Below, piece by piece: positions 48,980 through 59,152 of a DNA stretch of 64,000 nucleotides. Position 1 is the first letter of the stretch; the number at the start of each line of letters is the position of its first letter. The position numbers and the translations under genes were made by a program. Below the pieces are notes generated by a model. It saw nothing but the letters and a program-made list of their open reading frames with translations. It was not told the DNA's origin and did not search any database. The stretch is from UTCFX2 sp963827155 (GTDB lineage Bacteria > Chloroflexota > Anaerolineae > Anaerolineales > UBA4823): assembly GCA_963827155.1 (NCBI GenBank), contig CAWGZV010000002.1, positions 3,038,001-3,102,000 on the forward strand. The letters run 5' to 3'.

Positions 48980-50256
48980 ACGATTATTGTGGCGTCTCGC
49001 TCCGGACCTACTGAAACGTAGCGCACCGACGTGTCTGTAAGCTCCTCGATTTTGCGAATATAGGCTTGGGCCTGGGATGGAAGCTGTTCGAAGCGCTTCA
49101 TCCCACTGGTTGAGCGCTTCCAGCCAGCCATCTTGATGCTGACCGGCATGCAAAGCTGGAGCTGCTCGGCATCCAGCTCCCAGTACCGCCACAGACGATC
49201 GCCTTCTCCAGGCAGGTGGTAGCCATTGCAGATCGATATCTCGGCGAGATCATCCAGCACATCGAGCTTGGTGAGCGCCAGGTCGGTCACCCCATTCAGC
49301 TGGCTGGTGAAGCGCACCAGCTCGGCATCAAACCAACCGCAACGCCGAGCCCTGCCTGTGACCGTGCCAAACTCCTTGCCGGCTTCCTGGAGCAGATGAC
49401 CAGTCTCATCGAGCAGCTCGCTGGGCATTGGACCGGCGCCGACCCGGGTGGTGTAAGCCTTGGCGACCCCCACAACTCGCTGGATCCAGCGCGGGGCGAT
49501 CCCCAAGCCAGCACAGGCGCCACCCGCAAGCGTGGTCGAGGCTGTGCAGTAAGGGTAAGTGCCCCAATTGTTATCCAGCAGTGACCCCTGGGCGCCTTCG
49601 AGCAGGACATGGCCTCCTTCAGCCAGGATTTGCTGGAGCATACCGAAAGACTCGCGGACGCAGCTCTTCAACCGCTTGTAGTGGTCCAGCGTCTCGCGGA
49701 AAATATCTTCGAATGCCAGAGGCTGCAAGCCAAATGCCTGCAGGATTGGGTTCTTGACTGCAAGCTGGACGCGCAACCTGGAGGCGAACAGGTCCTCATC
49801 CGCCAGGTCCGCAAACCGGATGCCATTGTAGCTGACCTTATCTGCGAAAACCGGACCCATCCCCCGCCCGGTGGTGCCGGTCATCCCAGAGCCTTTTGCC
49901 TGCTCGTAAATCCCCTCCAGCAAGCGGTGGTAGGGCAGTACCACGTGGCAGCGCGGCGAGATCCACAACCGGTCGCGGATGTTTATCCCGCTGGACTGGA
50001 TCATCTCGATCTCCGCGATCAATGTGACCGGGTTTACCACCACCCCGGGACCAATGATGCAGGTCGTCTCTGGGCTGGAAAAGCCGTTCGGGGTCAGGCG
50101 CAATTTGAAGGTGCCAAACGGGTTGACCACGGTATGACCGGCATTATCTCCGCCGTTGAAACGTGCAACCGCCTGGGCAGATGCGGAGAGCAGATCAACG
50201 ATCTTTCCTTTGGCTTCATCACCCCACTGAAGACCCACTACGGCTGTTACAGTCAT
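48976..50256 (-). CDS. purA: Adenylosuccinate synthetase
   Basis: 426 residues from ATG 50256 (MTVTAVVG), chosen because GGGAGAG lies about 10 nt upstream and family members begin here. GTP-binding loop GLQWGDEAKGK, the general acid His in GHTVVNPFGTFK and catalytic TGTTGRGMGPVFADK are present. It converts IMP and aspartate to adenylosuccinate with GTP. Convergent with purB. Confidence 0.95.
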   Translation of the reverse strand: MTVTAVVGLQWGDEAKGKIVDLLSASAQAVARFNGGDNAGHTVVNPFGTFKLRLTPNGFSSPETTCIIGPGVVVNPVTLIAEIEMIQSSGINIRDRLWISPRCHVVLPYHRLLEGIYEQAKGSGMTGTTGRGMGPVFADKVSYNGIRFADLADEDLFASRLRVQLAVKNPILQAFGLQPLAFEDIFRETLDHYKRLKSCVRESFGMLQQILAEGGHVLLEGAQGSLLDNNWGTYPYCTASTTLAGGACAGLGIAPRWIQRVVGVAKAYTTRVGAGPMPSELLDETGHLLQEAGKEFGTVTGRARRCGWFDAELVRFTSQLNGVTDLALTKLDVLDDLAEISICNGYHLPGEGDRLWRYWELDAEQLQLCMPVSIKMAGWKRSTSGMKRFEQLPSQAQAYIRKIEELTDTSVRYVSVGPERDATIIV

Positions 50257-50328
50257 AAGAAAGCTCTCCCGCATGTCGCTTCGAACATGCTATTTTCTGG
50301 TATGGCAGCGTTTTTAATAAAAAGTTGG

Positions 50329-51288
50329 TCAACGATTAACCTTTGAACCCCGTTCTGCGATTTCACGATTAAAGCGCGAGTCTCGCTTTAATGTCAGGCG
50401 AAGACCCTCTTCCAGAGAAAAGCGCGGCTGGTAGCCCAGCTTCTCGCGCGCCAGCCTGATATCCGCCTGCATGCGGGAGACACCCGGGTCGTTGCGCGGG
50501 TTGGAGAGCGCCTCCAGGTTCATCCCAGTCACCTCCATTATCAAGCGAACCAGATCACGAATGCTGGTCTCTTTACCGCTGCCAATATTGAGGACCATAT
50601 GGTTGATGCCCGGAGCGGTGGCTGCAGAAATCAAGGCGCTCACCACATCGTCAACATATACGTAATCACGGGTCTGAGATCCATCGCCGTGCATCACCAG
50701 CGTGCCGCCACGAATTACCTGACGAAGGTAGTGGGGGATCACAGGCGCGTGGGAGGCAGGCATGTGCTGACCAGGTCCGTAGGCATTGAACACCCGCAGG
50801 ATGACAGTCTCAATCCCCCAGAGGTCGCCAATCGTCCGGACATAATACTCGGCGGCAAGCTTGGAGACGGCATAAGGGGAGCGCGGGTTCGGGGTAGCGT
50901 TTTCCGACAGAGGCTGGTCACCCTGGTCTCCATAGACCGCTCCAGAAGAAACAAAGACCACCCGCCGCACACCGACATCGCGCATCGCTTCCATCAGGCT
51001 CACCGTCCCGCCGACATTAACCGCATTGTACTCGCGAGGATACAGCACCGATTCGGGGACCGAGACGCGCGCCGCCAGGTGGTAGACGCAGTCGATATCC
51101 TGCAAGAGTGTCCAAAGCTTGGGGCGGTCGTTGACATCGCCGCGGGTGAAAAGCACGTCGGCAGAGAGCACAACCGGATCACCAGCTGATAGATCATCCA
51201 ACCCGCGCACCTGGTGACCTTCTCGCACCAGGTAGTTTGCGAGGCTGGACCCGAGGAAACCGGCAGCCCCTGTGATCAAAAAATTCAT
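50329..51288 (-). CDS. NAD-dependent sugar-nucleotide epimerase/dehydratase
   Basis: 319 residues, extended SDR fold. GAAGFLGSSLANYLV gives the NAD-binding loop, SSGAVYGD the catalytic Ser/Thr region, and SPYAVSKLAAEYY the catalytic Tyr-x3-Lys. Closest in style to UDP-glucose 4-epimerase (GalE-like) enzymes. It makes activated sugars for surface glycans; precise substrate unknown. Upstream of purA on the same strand with a 72-bp gap. Confidence 0.88.
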   Translation of the reverse strand: MNFLITGAAGFLGSSLANYLVREGHQVRGLDDLSAGDPVVLSADVLFTRGDVNDRPKLWTLLQDIDCVYHLAARVSVPESVLYPREYNAVNVGGTVSLMEAMRDVGVRRVVFVSSGAVYGDQGDQPLSENATPNPRSPYAVSKLAAEYYVRTIGDLWGIETVILRVFNAYGPGQHMPASHAPVIPHYLRQVIRGGTLVMHGDGSQTRDYVYVDDVVSALISAATAPGINHMVLNIGSGKETSIRDLVRLIMEVTGMNLEALSNPRNDPGVSRMQADIRLAREKLGYQPRFSLEEGLRLTLKRDSRFNREIAERGSKVNR

Positions 51289-51403
51289 TCATCACCTCAT
51301 CCGGGCGCCGGATTGAGGACCACAAACCACCCGGTTTGGAGATTATAGCATGACCAGGAGATGATGAGACGAGCTTTAGAGCGTTCTGGACTTAACGAGC
51401 GCT

Positions 51404-52719
51404 ATGGTACAATCCAGCCTTGTGAAAACCTTCCGCCTGACGCTTATCGCAATGCGTCTGGTCCTGGTGATAACCTGCGCCGCGCTGCTGTTGGGGAGCA
51501 GCAATCTTCCCCCTGGAACACAACTGGAGAAAGTACGCGCCTTCACCCGCCAGATCGAATTCGATTTCATCGACTGGACATTCGATGCCTTGAAATTGAA
51601 ATTCATTGAGGCAACCCTGGGAACCGTTCGCTACCTCCCAGAGAACCAACGCCACCAGATTGTGCTGGAATATCTGGACCTTGTAAGCCAGATCCAGCAC
51701 AAGGAAGACGAGATTAAACAGATTTACGCCGATCCGGCTGTCAGCGATGCACGCATCCAATCCACTCCGCAGCGGATCGAGCTGGAAAAGCTCAACGCCC
51801 GCCGAGACAGCATCGCCCCATTGGCTGAAGAAATCCTGCAGGGTCAAATCTCTCAAATTGTGGGGGAATTAGGGCTGGGAATTGGAGGACAGGTGGTACC
51901 ACCCGTACTGTACCACAGCACACCGCTCCCACAGATCTTGAATATCAGCCCACGGGAAAAAATCCAGCTTGATGAAAGCGTGGCGCTTGATGCCAACCTG
52001 TCCATCGATGATCAGGTGAGGTTGGAAAAAAAAGTGGAAGGCGCCTTGAACGTATCTGCGCTGGTGGAAAATATTGGCGGGTTGGGGCTTTATCCCACAA
52101 TGGTGGTCGAATCCAGCGACCTGGATTGGTTGAGCGAAGTGGTCTCGCATGAGTGGGTGCACAACTATCTGACCCTCAGACCGCTTGGGATCAATTATGA
52201 GAGCAGCCCTGAGATGCGGGTGGTGAACGAGACGGTTGCTTCGATTGCAGGCAAAGAGATCGGACGGCTGGTTTTAGAGCGTTATTACCCCGAGAAAGTC
52301 CCACCGCCCGCACCGGCGGAAGAAACCCCAGCGCCTGGGGTAGAGACTTCAAAAGATAAACCAGATCAGCAACCAGCTTTCGATTTCCGAAAAGAGATGA
52401 ATATCACCCGGGTCCACACCGACCAGCTTTTGGCGGAGGGGAAGATCGAGGAAGCAGAACGCTACATGGAAGAACGCCGTCAGGTGTTCTGGGAAAACGG
52501 ATACCGGGGCCTGCGAAGGATCAACCAGGCATATTTTGCGTTTCACGGGGCATATGCGGATGAGCCTGGTGGAGCCGCCGGGACGACCGAGGACCCGATT
52601 GGCTCGGCAGTGCGAGCTCTACGAGGTAAAAGCAGCTCGCTGGCAGATTTCTTAATACCGTGTCGTGGATGACCAATTATGAGCAGCTCCAAAAAATGGT
52701 CACAGAGAGCCATAAATGA
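51404..52719 (+). CDS. Predicted membrane-anchored zinc peptidase-like protein (frameshift near 52650)
   Basis: About 438 residues after repair. An N-terminal hydrophobic segment (about residues 10-32) anchors a large exported domain with an HExxH motif, SHEWVHNYL (His249, Glu250, His253), followed about 25 residues later by NETVASIAGKE, a plausible third ligand Glu as in gluzincins. A Pro/Ala-rich insert lies around residue 305. The frame ends at 52672, but adding one C near 52650 gives LNTVSWMTNYEQLQKM to a TGA at 52719. Starts: ATG 51404, GTG 51422 or ATG 51452. A TACAAT box at 51408-51413 argues for a later start than 51404. I do not recognise a named family. Confidence 0.6.
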
Positions 52720-52784
52720 CATCATTTCATATCCCTTCGTTCAATCGATTTGAGACTGGTACAATCCTGGCATAGGAGCGAAAT

Positions 52785-54062
52785 TTGAACATGATCATTC
52801 ATCCATCTAAGCTTGCAGCATATCGTCTGATGGCGATCGCGGCTGCCGCAGCGGCAGCCATCCTGGCAGGGTGCACCGGCGCGGCGACTCCCTCGCCGTC
52901 ACCGCAAGCCGAGATGAGCACACCGCAAGCCACCCCGCTCGGCGCTGCCATCCCCACGCTTGAGCCGGGCTGTACGGTCAAATCGGACCGGCAGCCGAAT
53001 CCCACCGTCGAATCGCTGCTTTCACCAGTCACTGAAAAAGATTGGACCAAAGGACCCGGTGATGCTTACGTCACCATTATGGATTACAGCGATTTCCAAT
53101 GACCCGGCTGCGCAGGGATTGCGCCCGTGTTGGCGCAACTTCAGCAGAAATATCCAGACGACCTCAGGATCGTATACCGCCACTTCCCGCTAAGCAGCCA
53201 TGACAAGGCTCCGCTTGCCGCACAAGCAGCCGAAGCCGCCGGGATGCAAGACCAATTCTGGCAAATGCACGACCTGCTTTTTAAAGAGCGAGCAGATTGG
53301 ATCTCTCTAACTCCTGAAGAATTCCTGAAATGGCTGGAACAGAAGGCGGCGGAACTCGGTTTAGACCTTGAAAAATTCAAGCAGGATCTGAACAGCCCAG
53401 AGCTGGTAAAGCTTGTAAAAGACGCCTATGAAAAGAATGTTGCAATCGGGATGCCTGGGACACCTTTCCTGGTGATCAATGGTGAGCCGTACAACGGCCC
53501 GCTTGATTTGGCCAATCTCGATGCCACTGTAGGGCTGATGCTTTTGGCGAAGCGCCAATTTAGTGAATGCCCGCCCATGACCCTTGAAAAAGGCAAGCAG
53601 TATTTCGCAGTGCTGCACACTGAAAAAGGCGACATCACGCTGGAGCTTTTTGCCGACAAAGCCCCGCTCGCAGTAAACAGCTTCATCTTCCTGGCTCGTA
53701 ACGATTGGTTTGACGGCGTCACATTCCACCGCGTGCTGCCGGACTTCGTCGCCCAGGCAGGGGATCCTACAGGGAGCGGCTTTGGAGGACCCGGCTATGC
53801 CTTTGATAATGAAATCGACCCATCGCTGATCTTCGATAAACCAGGAATGCTCGCGATGGCGAACGCCGGACCAGGCTCAAACGGCAGCCAGTTCTTCATC
53901 ACCTACAGCGCAGTCCCGCGGCTGAACGGCGATTATACGATCTTTGGACAGGTTGCCTCGGGTATGGATGTCGCATCGAGCCTGACCCCACGCAACCCGG
54001 CTGAAAAGATGGACCTTCCGCCAGGCGACAAGATCCTAGATGTGGAAATCATCGAAAAATAG
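52785..54062 (+). CDS. DsbA-like thioredoxin-fold / cyclophilin fusion lipoprotein with in-frame TGA at the active-site Cys (candidate selenoprotein)
   Basis: 425 residues if TGA 53100-53102 is read as selenocysteine (residue 106). Signal peptide with lipobox ILAGC (about residues 25-29) and Pro/Ser linker, then a Thioredoxin_4/DsbA-like domain (about 90-255): MDYSDFQ-U-PGCAG, FRHFPL-like RHFPLSSHDKA, FWQMHDLLF and the cis-Pro GTPFLVING near residue 225. A cyclophilin peptidyl-prolyl isomerase domain follows (about 275-420; VTFHRVLPDFVAQAGD, SNGSQFFIT). The frame is the same before and after the TGA, so no indel is needed. Homologues carry CPxC at this site. It likely shuffles disulfides and isomerises prolines in exported proteins. 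Start TTG 52785 lies 6 nt after AGGAG; ATG 52791 is the alternative. A TGC-to-TGA sequence error is the main competing view. Confidence 0.75.
53119..53138 (+). promoter_or_regulatory. Candidate SECIS hairpin
   Basis: A perfect 7-bp stem TTGCGCC (53119-53125) with GGCGCAA (53132-53138) and a six-base loop CGTGTT. The loop begins 24 nt after the TGA and has G in its second position, within the published tolerance for bacterial SECIS elements. A competing, smaller hairpin (GCGCA/TGCGC, loop GGGAT) starts 8 nt after the TGA and overlaps it. Confidence 0.5.
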
Positions 54063-54063
54063 C

Positions 54064-55322
54064 ATGGATCAAAACCGAATCCAATGGGCCTCAGCCGCAC
54101 AGCTTATCTTGTCGCTGATCGCGATTACCATTGCCTGGAGCATTGCATTCATGGTCCTGCTTTGGGGGGCGGCAGGGCTGTTTGCCAGTGGAATGAACGC
54201 CTCCAATCCAGTGCAAGTTTTTATGGCGATCACCCCGCTGATCGCGGGCGGGATACTCCTGATACCATCGGTTTACTACCCACTGATGCGGTTGCGGGGA
54301 AAGCCTGCCCTCGATTCGAGGCCGCTTTGAACCGTTTAAAGCCAGCCTGGTGGATCGCGGCGGTGCCGCCCATCATCGCGGCCGGGTACCTGGTCTCAAA
54401 AATTGACGCGATCGCCTGGCTGCTGCTGCCCCCGCTGCATGTGCTCGCAGTCGGGGTCCCGATCGCCTGGATGCTCTACCTGGGAATCCGCGCCCTCCCT
54501 AAAGGATCATCCCAGCGCTTGTGGGGGGTCTTCGACAGCGGGATGGTGCTGTCTCCGATCCTGATCATGGTGCTCGAAATCCTTTCAGGGATTGGTCTCA
54601 TCATTGTATTTGCAATTTACCTTTCTTCCCAACCAGGGATGCTTGAAACCCTGATGAAGCTGGCAAACAGGCTGCGCGGACTGGAGAGCCAGGAAGCAGT
54701 CTTCTCTCTGCTTTCACCCTACCTCACCAATCCGCTTGTGATCGCTGCAGGCGTGCTGTTCGCCGGTGTAATCGTCCCGGCAATCGAGGAGCTGATTAAG
54801 CCGATCGGTGTCTGGCTGCTGGCAGGGCGAAAAATTACGCCCGCAGCAGGCTTTGCCGCCGGCGCCCTCTGCGGGGCAGGCTACGGCTTCATCGAAAGCC
54901 TTACCTTAAGCGGCAGCGGCGACACCTGGACAGCTTTGGTGGTCGCCCGGATTGGCACAGCCGGCGTGCATATCCTTACAACAGCCCTGACCGGCTGGGC
55001 TATCGTCCAGATCTGGCAGGGCAAGCGCTATGGGAGGTTCTTGCTCGCCTATTTTTGCTCGGTGTTGATCCACGGCTTGTGGAACAGCCTGACGGTGCTG
55101 TATTCATTCAAAGCGCTTGCTCAGATGCAGGATCTTCCATTAAATATTCCAATGCTTGAATCGATTGCGGTCACGGCGCCGGTTGGACTGGTCATCATCG
55201 CGGCAGGCTGTTTTTTGGGGCTGATTGAGGCAAATCGATATTTGCGTAAACAGCATACCTCTCACCCCTCGCTTCCAACCGGAGCGGGCCTGCCAGAGCA
55301 GACCCGAGAAAGCATGCTATAA
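54064..55322 (+). CDS. PrsW-like intramembrane protease family protein (frameshift near 54310)
   Basis: About 419 residues after repair, with eight or more hydrophobic segments. The PrsW/CAAX-like motifs are visible in order: IEELIKPIG (EExxK), AGYGFIESL, HILTTALTGWAI and HGLWNSL, which supply the predicted catalytic Glu and His residues. PrsW enzymes cleave membrane proteins such as anti-sigma factors; the target is unknown. The first 85 codons (54064-54330) are in another frame from the rest; one indel near 54310 joins them. ATG 54064 is one base after the previous stop, so it is probably coupled to the Dsb-cyclophilin gene. Confidence 0.75.
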
Positions 55323-55378
55323 TCCCGGGACTAACCAGCCGGTTGGCTGGCGACCCGAGCTGTTTTGGAGATTGACGG

Positions 55379-56041
55379 ATGGCATTTTTGGAGTTTTTGA
55401 TCGATCTGTTCCTGCACCTGGACGAACACCTTAGCCAGATAATCCAGAATTACGGGACATGGACTTACGTAATATTATTTTTAGTTATTTTTATGGAGAC
55501 AGGCCTGGTTATCACGCCATTCCTGCCAGGGGATTTACTGCTATTTGCGGCCGGCACGTTTGCTTCGCCTGCGCTGGGTTCTGCCCTGAATATCTGGGTG
55601 CTGTGGATTTTGCTGTGTGCAGCGGCGATCCTGGGGGATACGGTTAATTATTGGATCGGCCATTACATCGGTCCGAAAGCGTTCAATGGAGAGATCCGGT
55701 TCTTGAAGAAAGAATACCTGGACCGAACTCACGAGTTTTACGAACGGCACGGTGGCAAGACGATCATCCTGGCGCGCTTTATCCCAATTATCCGCACCTT
55801 CGCACCCTTTATAGCTGGGGTAGGCGAGATGAGCTACGGGCATTTCATCAGCTATAACGTGATCGGTGGGATCGCCTGGGTGACTATCTTCGTTTGGGGG
55901 GGCTATTTCTTCGGCACCCTGCCGTTTGTCCAGAAGAACTTCAGCCTGGTTGTCATTGCGATTGTGCTGATCTCGATCTTACCAGCCTTGTTCGAAGTGG
56001 CTAAAGAGAAACTGCGACCCGCCAACAAAGCCGAAGCCTGA
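55379..56041 (+). CDS. DedA-family membrane protein
   Basis: 220 residues with the family signatures FMETGLVITPFLPGDLLLFAAG, here METGLVITPFLPGD, and RFIPIIRTFAPFIAGV. DedA proteins are membrane transporters, with members acting as flippases of undecaprenyl phosphate or lipids. A TATAAT lies at 55318-55323, overlapping the end of the upstream gene, and TTTGGAG precedes ATG 55379. Intact. Confidence 0.9.
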   Translation: MAFLEFLIDLFLHLDEHLSQIIQNYGTWTYVILFLVIFMETGLVITPFLPGDLLLFAAGTFASPALGSALNIWVLWILLCAAAILGDTVNYWIGHYIGPKAFNGEIRFLKKEYLDRTHEFYERHGGKTIILARFIPIIRTFAPFIAGVGEMSYGHFISYNVIGGIAWVTIFVWGGYFFGTLPFVQKNFSLVVIAIVLISILPALFEVAKEKLRPANKAEA

Positions 56042-56083
56042 ATCGATCTCTGCTGTAAAATTGAACTTTAAGGCACTGGGGGA

Positions 56084-56455
56084 TTATTCACCGGTGCAGA
56101 CGACAAAGGCAATCGCAGTCGTCAAGGTGTGGCTCAAGCTAACCGACCAATGCACCAGCCCCAGTTCTGCCGCCAAGCGGCTGGCTTCACCATGTAAGTA
56201 GAGCTGAGGCCGGCGAGCCGAGTCACGGCGGATTTCAATCTCACGCCAGCCCACCTCTCCAATACCCGTCCCAAGCGCTTTCGCGGCTGCCTCTTTGACT
56301 GCAAATCGAGCTGCCAGGGAGGCCGGGTCCAGTCCACAGTCTGAAAGCTCGCTGGGCGTGTAGACCCTGGTGAGGAAGCGCTCTCCATGACGCGCGATAG
56401 CCTCACGCACCCTCTCAATTTCGATCATGTCGACACCACAGCTTAGGTGCTCCAT
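56084..56455 (-). CDS. acpS: Holo-acyl-carrier-protein synthase
   Basis: 123 residues, normal for AcpS. It transfers phosphopantetheine from CoA to apo-ACP. The magnesium-binding Asp9 in CGVDMIEIERV and the Glu in FAVKEAAAKALGTG are present. It is the third gene of a minus-strand run after two M16 peptidase genes, 16 bp from the second. Confidence 0.93.
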   Translation of the reverse strand: MEHLSCGVDMIEIERVREAIARHGERFLTRVYTPSELSDCGLDPASLAARFAVKEAAAKALGTGIGEVGWREIEIRRDSARRPQLYLHGEASRLAAELGLVHWSVSLSHTLTTAIAFVVCTGE

Positions 56456-56471
56456 AGCGGCTGCCTGCGCC

Positions 56472-57786
56472 TCAAGCAGCCTTTTCAGGCGGAACAGCAG
56501 AACCCGCGGATGCGACAGCGAGACGATCCGGATTCAGATAACGGGCTGCCACCTCCAGGATCTGCGATGGGGAAACTGCCTTCACCAGATCGGGATAGTG
56601 CAGGTAGTAGTCAAACCCAAGCTGGTAGCGTTCCAACGTGAGCAGGGATGAGGCAATTCCGGCGTTGGATTCGAGCGAAATGGGCAGCCTGCCGATGTAA
56701 TTTGCCTGGCTGTCTGCAAGCTCCTCGGCGCTCACCGTTTCGCTTACAAATCGGCGAATTTCGGCCAATATCAAAGCTACCGCCTGCTCCTGGTGGGTTG
56801 GATCTACTCCGGCAGTGATCTCCCAGGGGCCCGGACCCAATCCGCCACCCAGGCTGCTGCTGACATAATAGGCAATCCCAGCCTTCTCGCGCACTACCTC
56901 GCCAAGCCTGCCCATCATACCGAAACGCCCAAAAATGTGATTGCCGATCGAGGCAGCCATATACTCCGGGGAGCTTCGTTTCGGTCCGGCTGCGCCAACA
57001 ACCAGATCCACCTGCGATTTTCCGGCGACCTCCACATGGCGAGTGAGCAGCTCTTGGATGGGTTTGAGGGGTGGAAGCTCCGGCGGGGTCATCTGGGATG
57101 GATTGCTCCAATCTTCGAAAACCCGGCAAACTTTTTCAGTGGCTAATTCAGGATCGATCCCACCGACGATCGCGATCTGCATGCCGCGTGGGCCGTAATG
57201 ATCGCGGTGGAACTTCACCAGGTCGGAGGGCGTAATCGCCTGGACCGTCTCCGGATAACCATCCTCCGGGCGACGGTATGGATGGTCCTGGTAGACGAGC
57301 TCGTCGAAAGCCAGGGAAGCCAATTCAGCCGTATCTTGGGCGCGGATCGAAAGCGAGGTAAGAAGCTGGGCGCGCAGCTTTTCTACCTGCTCGACAGGAA
57401 ATTCGGGCATGCGGAGCGCCTCATTGAGCAGGTTCAGCAGGAGATCCAGGTCCTCAGCCAACGACTTGCCGTTGAAGCTCACCATGTGCGTGCCAGCCGA
57501 GAAACCCAGACTCGCCCCAATAGACTCCAGCTGGTCATAGATTTGATGGAAATTCCAGGATTTTGTGCCGCGGCATCAGCGCGGCGGCGGTGAAATCTGC
57601 CAGACCCAGCTTTTCAACCGGATCGAAGAGCCCGCCTATTGGCAGGCTGCCGCTAACAAAGACTGCGCTGCTGGCGGGGTTGACCCGGCTGAGAGCCACG
57701 ATCCCGTTGGCAAGCTCTTTGCGCTGGATGTTTTCAGGGCTGGGCAGGGAGTGCCGTTCGGATGAGGTGAGCGGGTTCAACGGCAT
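56472..57786 (-). CDS. M16-family peptidase-like protein, non-catalytic partner (frameshift near 57565)
   Basis: About 437 residues after repair: the frame 57786-57535 joins 57485-56472 through one missing base near 57565, giving GTKSWNFHQIYDQLESIGASL, here in part WNFHQIYDQLESIG. At the position of the zinc motif HxxEH it reads LADFTAAAL, so it cannot bind zinc; the C-terminal R/Y motif region is retained. This is the usual partner of a catalytic M16 subunit, and the next gene upstream encodes one, with only 3 bp between them. Confidence 0.85.
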
Positions 57787-57789
57787 GGC

Positions 57790-59082
57790 TCACTGCTCAC
57801 TTTCAGGCTGTGTTGAGACAGGGCGGTAAATACCCAATACACGATTTTGGGGACGAAGGTATTTCCTGGCAACACGCTGGACGTCCTCAGGCGCTACTGC
57901 GCCCAAACGATCCAGGTAGTTTTCGTACCAGCTGTAATCTGCTATCATCGCGCTGAAACCCAACCAAAAAGCCTGATTTGTAATCCGCTCGCTGCCGTAA
58001 GCAAAGAGGGCGCGGGCCTGCTTCAGCGCTCGGTGCAGCTCATTTGGATCGGGCGGCGCATCTTGCAGTTTTTGGATCTCGTTTTCAAGCGCTTCGATCA
58101 CCATCTCGGGGGTGCTCTTTGGGTGGACGATGATCGTCAGGGAGAGCAGGAAGGGATCGATGGTCGCCTGCGGACCGCCGCTCATCCCCACAGCCAGCTC
58201 ACGCTCAACCAGAGCCCGGTAAAGCCGGGAGGTTTTATTGGAGATGCCATCGCCCAGCAAACTCAGGCTGTTTGGCCCGCTGAGCAAACTGTCCATCGCC
58301 AGAAGCGGGAGGAAGTCTGGATCAGATGCCGCCGGGGCTTTATATGCCGCCTGGAGGAAAACAGTCTCGCCGGGTCCTTCAACGATGACCCTGCGCTCGC
58401 CCTGCTGAGGCGGTTCAGGTCGGTTTAACCGCGGCGGATCAGATCTGGCAGGGATCGATTCGAAGAGCTCAACAATCCTTTCCAGCATCCGGTCGGAATC
58501 GAAATCCCCGGCAACAGCGATCACAGCATTGTTGGGGGCGTAGTATGACTGGTAATGAGCGATCAGGTCATCGCGCTGAATGGCATGCAGGTCAGGCATA
58601 TCGCCAATCACTTCATGGTGATAACTGTGAACCCGAAACGCAGCAGCCTGAACCTCTTCGCCAAGCCGGAACATGGGCTCATTCTCGTTGCCCTGTCTTT
58701 CGGAGATAATCACCTTACGCTCGGATTCGACCTCTCTCGCATCGAACAGGCTGCCGCGCATTCGCTCGGCTTCCAGGCTGAGCGCCAGGTCGATCTTGCC
58801 TGCCGGCATTGTCTCGAAATAGGTCGTCCAATCCAAGAAAGTAAAGGCATTCCAAAAGCCGCCTTCGCGTGAGATCGCTTTATCCAGGTCCCCTGAAGCA
58901 AAGCGGCTGTTCCCCTTAAACTGCATGTGCTCCACCCAATGGGATATGCCAGTTTTCCCGGGGATCTCGTCTCTTGAGCCGACCCGATACCATACCCAGT
59001 GGCTGATGATCGGTGTGCTGTGGTTTTCTTGCAGTAAAACTTTCAGACCATTGGCTAGCGTGGATGACTGGATCTTCAGCAT
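57790..59082 (-). CDS. M16-family zinc peptidase, catalytic subunit
   Basis: 430 residues from ATG 59082 (MLKIQSST), which follows GAGAG; the in-frame ATG at 59133 would overlap the divergent promoter. The inverted zinc motif HWVEH is at His48-His52 with catalytic Glu51, and the downstream Glu ligand lies in EVESERKVIISER. It degrades or processes peptides together with the neighbouring inactive homologue, like mitochondrial processing peptidase subunits. Divergent from the oxidoreductase at 59230. Confidence 0.92.
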   Translation of the reverse strand: MLKIQSSTLANGLKVLLQENHSTPIISHWVWYRVGSRDEIPGKTGISHWVEHMQFKGNSRFASGDLDKAISREGGFWNAFTFLDWTTYFETMPAGKIDLALSLEAERMRGSLFDAREVESERKVIISERQGNENEPMFRLGEEVQAAAFRVHSYHHEVIGDMPDLHAIQRDDLIAHYQSYYAPNNAVIAVAGDFDSDRMLERIVELFESIPARSDPPRLNRPEPPQQGERRVIVEGPGETVFLQAAYKAPAASDPDFLPLLAMDSLLSGPNSLSLLGDGISNKTSRLYRALVERELAVGMSGGPQATIDPFLLSLTIIVHPKSTPEMVIEALENEIQKLQDAPPDPNELHRALKQARALFAYGSERITNQAFWLGFSAMIADYSWYENYLDRLGAVAPEDVQRVARKYLRPQNRVLGIYRPVSTQPESEQ

Positions 59083-59152
59083 GTCTCTCGATTCAGATAA
59101 TGTGTCTTTTTGAGCCGTTTGTGAATATAGCACAATCCAGCTTTTTTGTCAC

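Noticed and set aside
49609..50346. Plus-strand frame of 245 codons opposite purA
   Set aside because: It is antisense to a conserved enzyme gene and gives no protein-like pattern.
53050..53150. Treating the Dsb-cyclophilin gene as a pseudogene or two genes
   Set aside because: The frame does not change, no start signal precedes GTG 53127, and the split would cut the thioredoxin fold through its active site.
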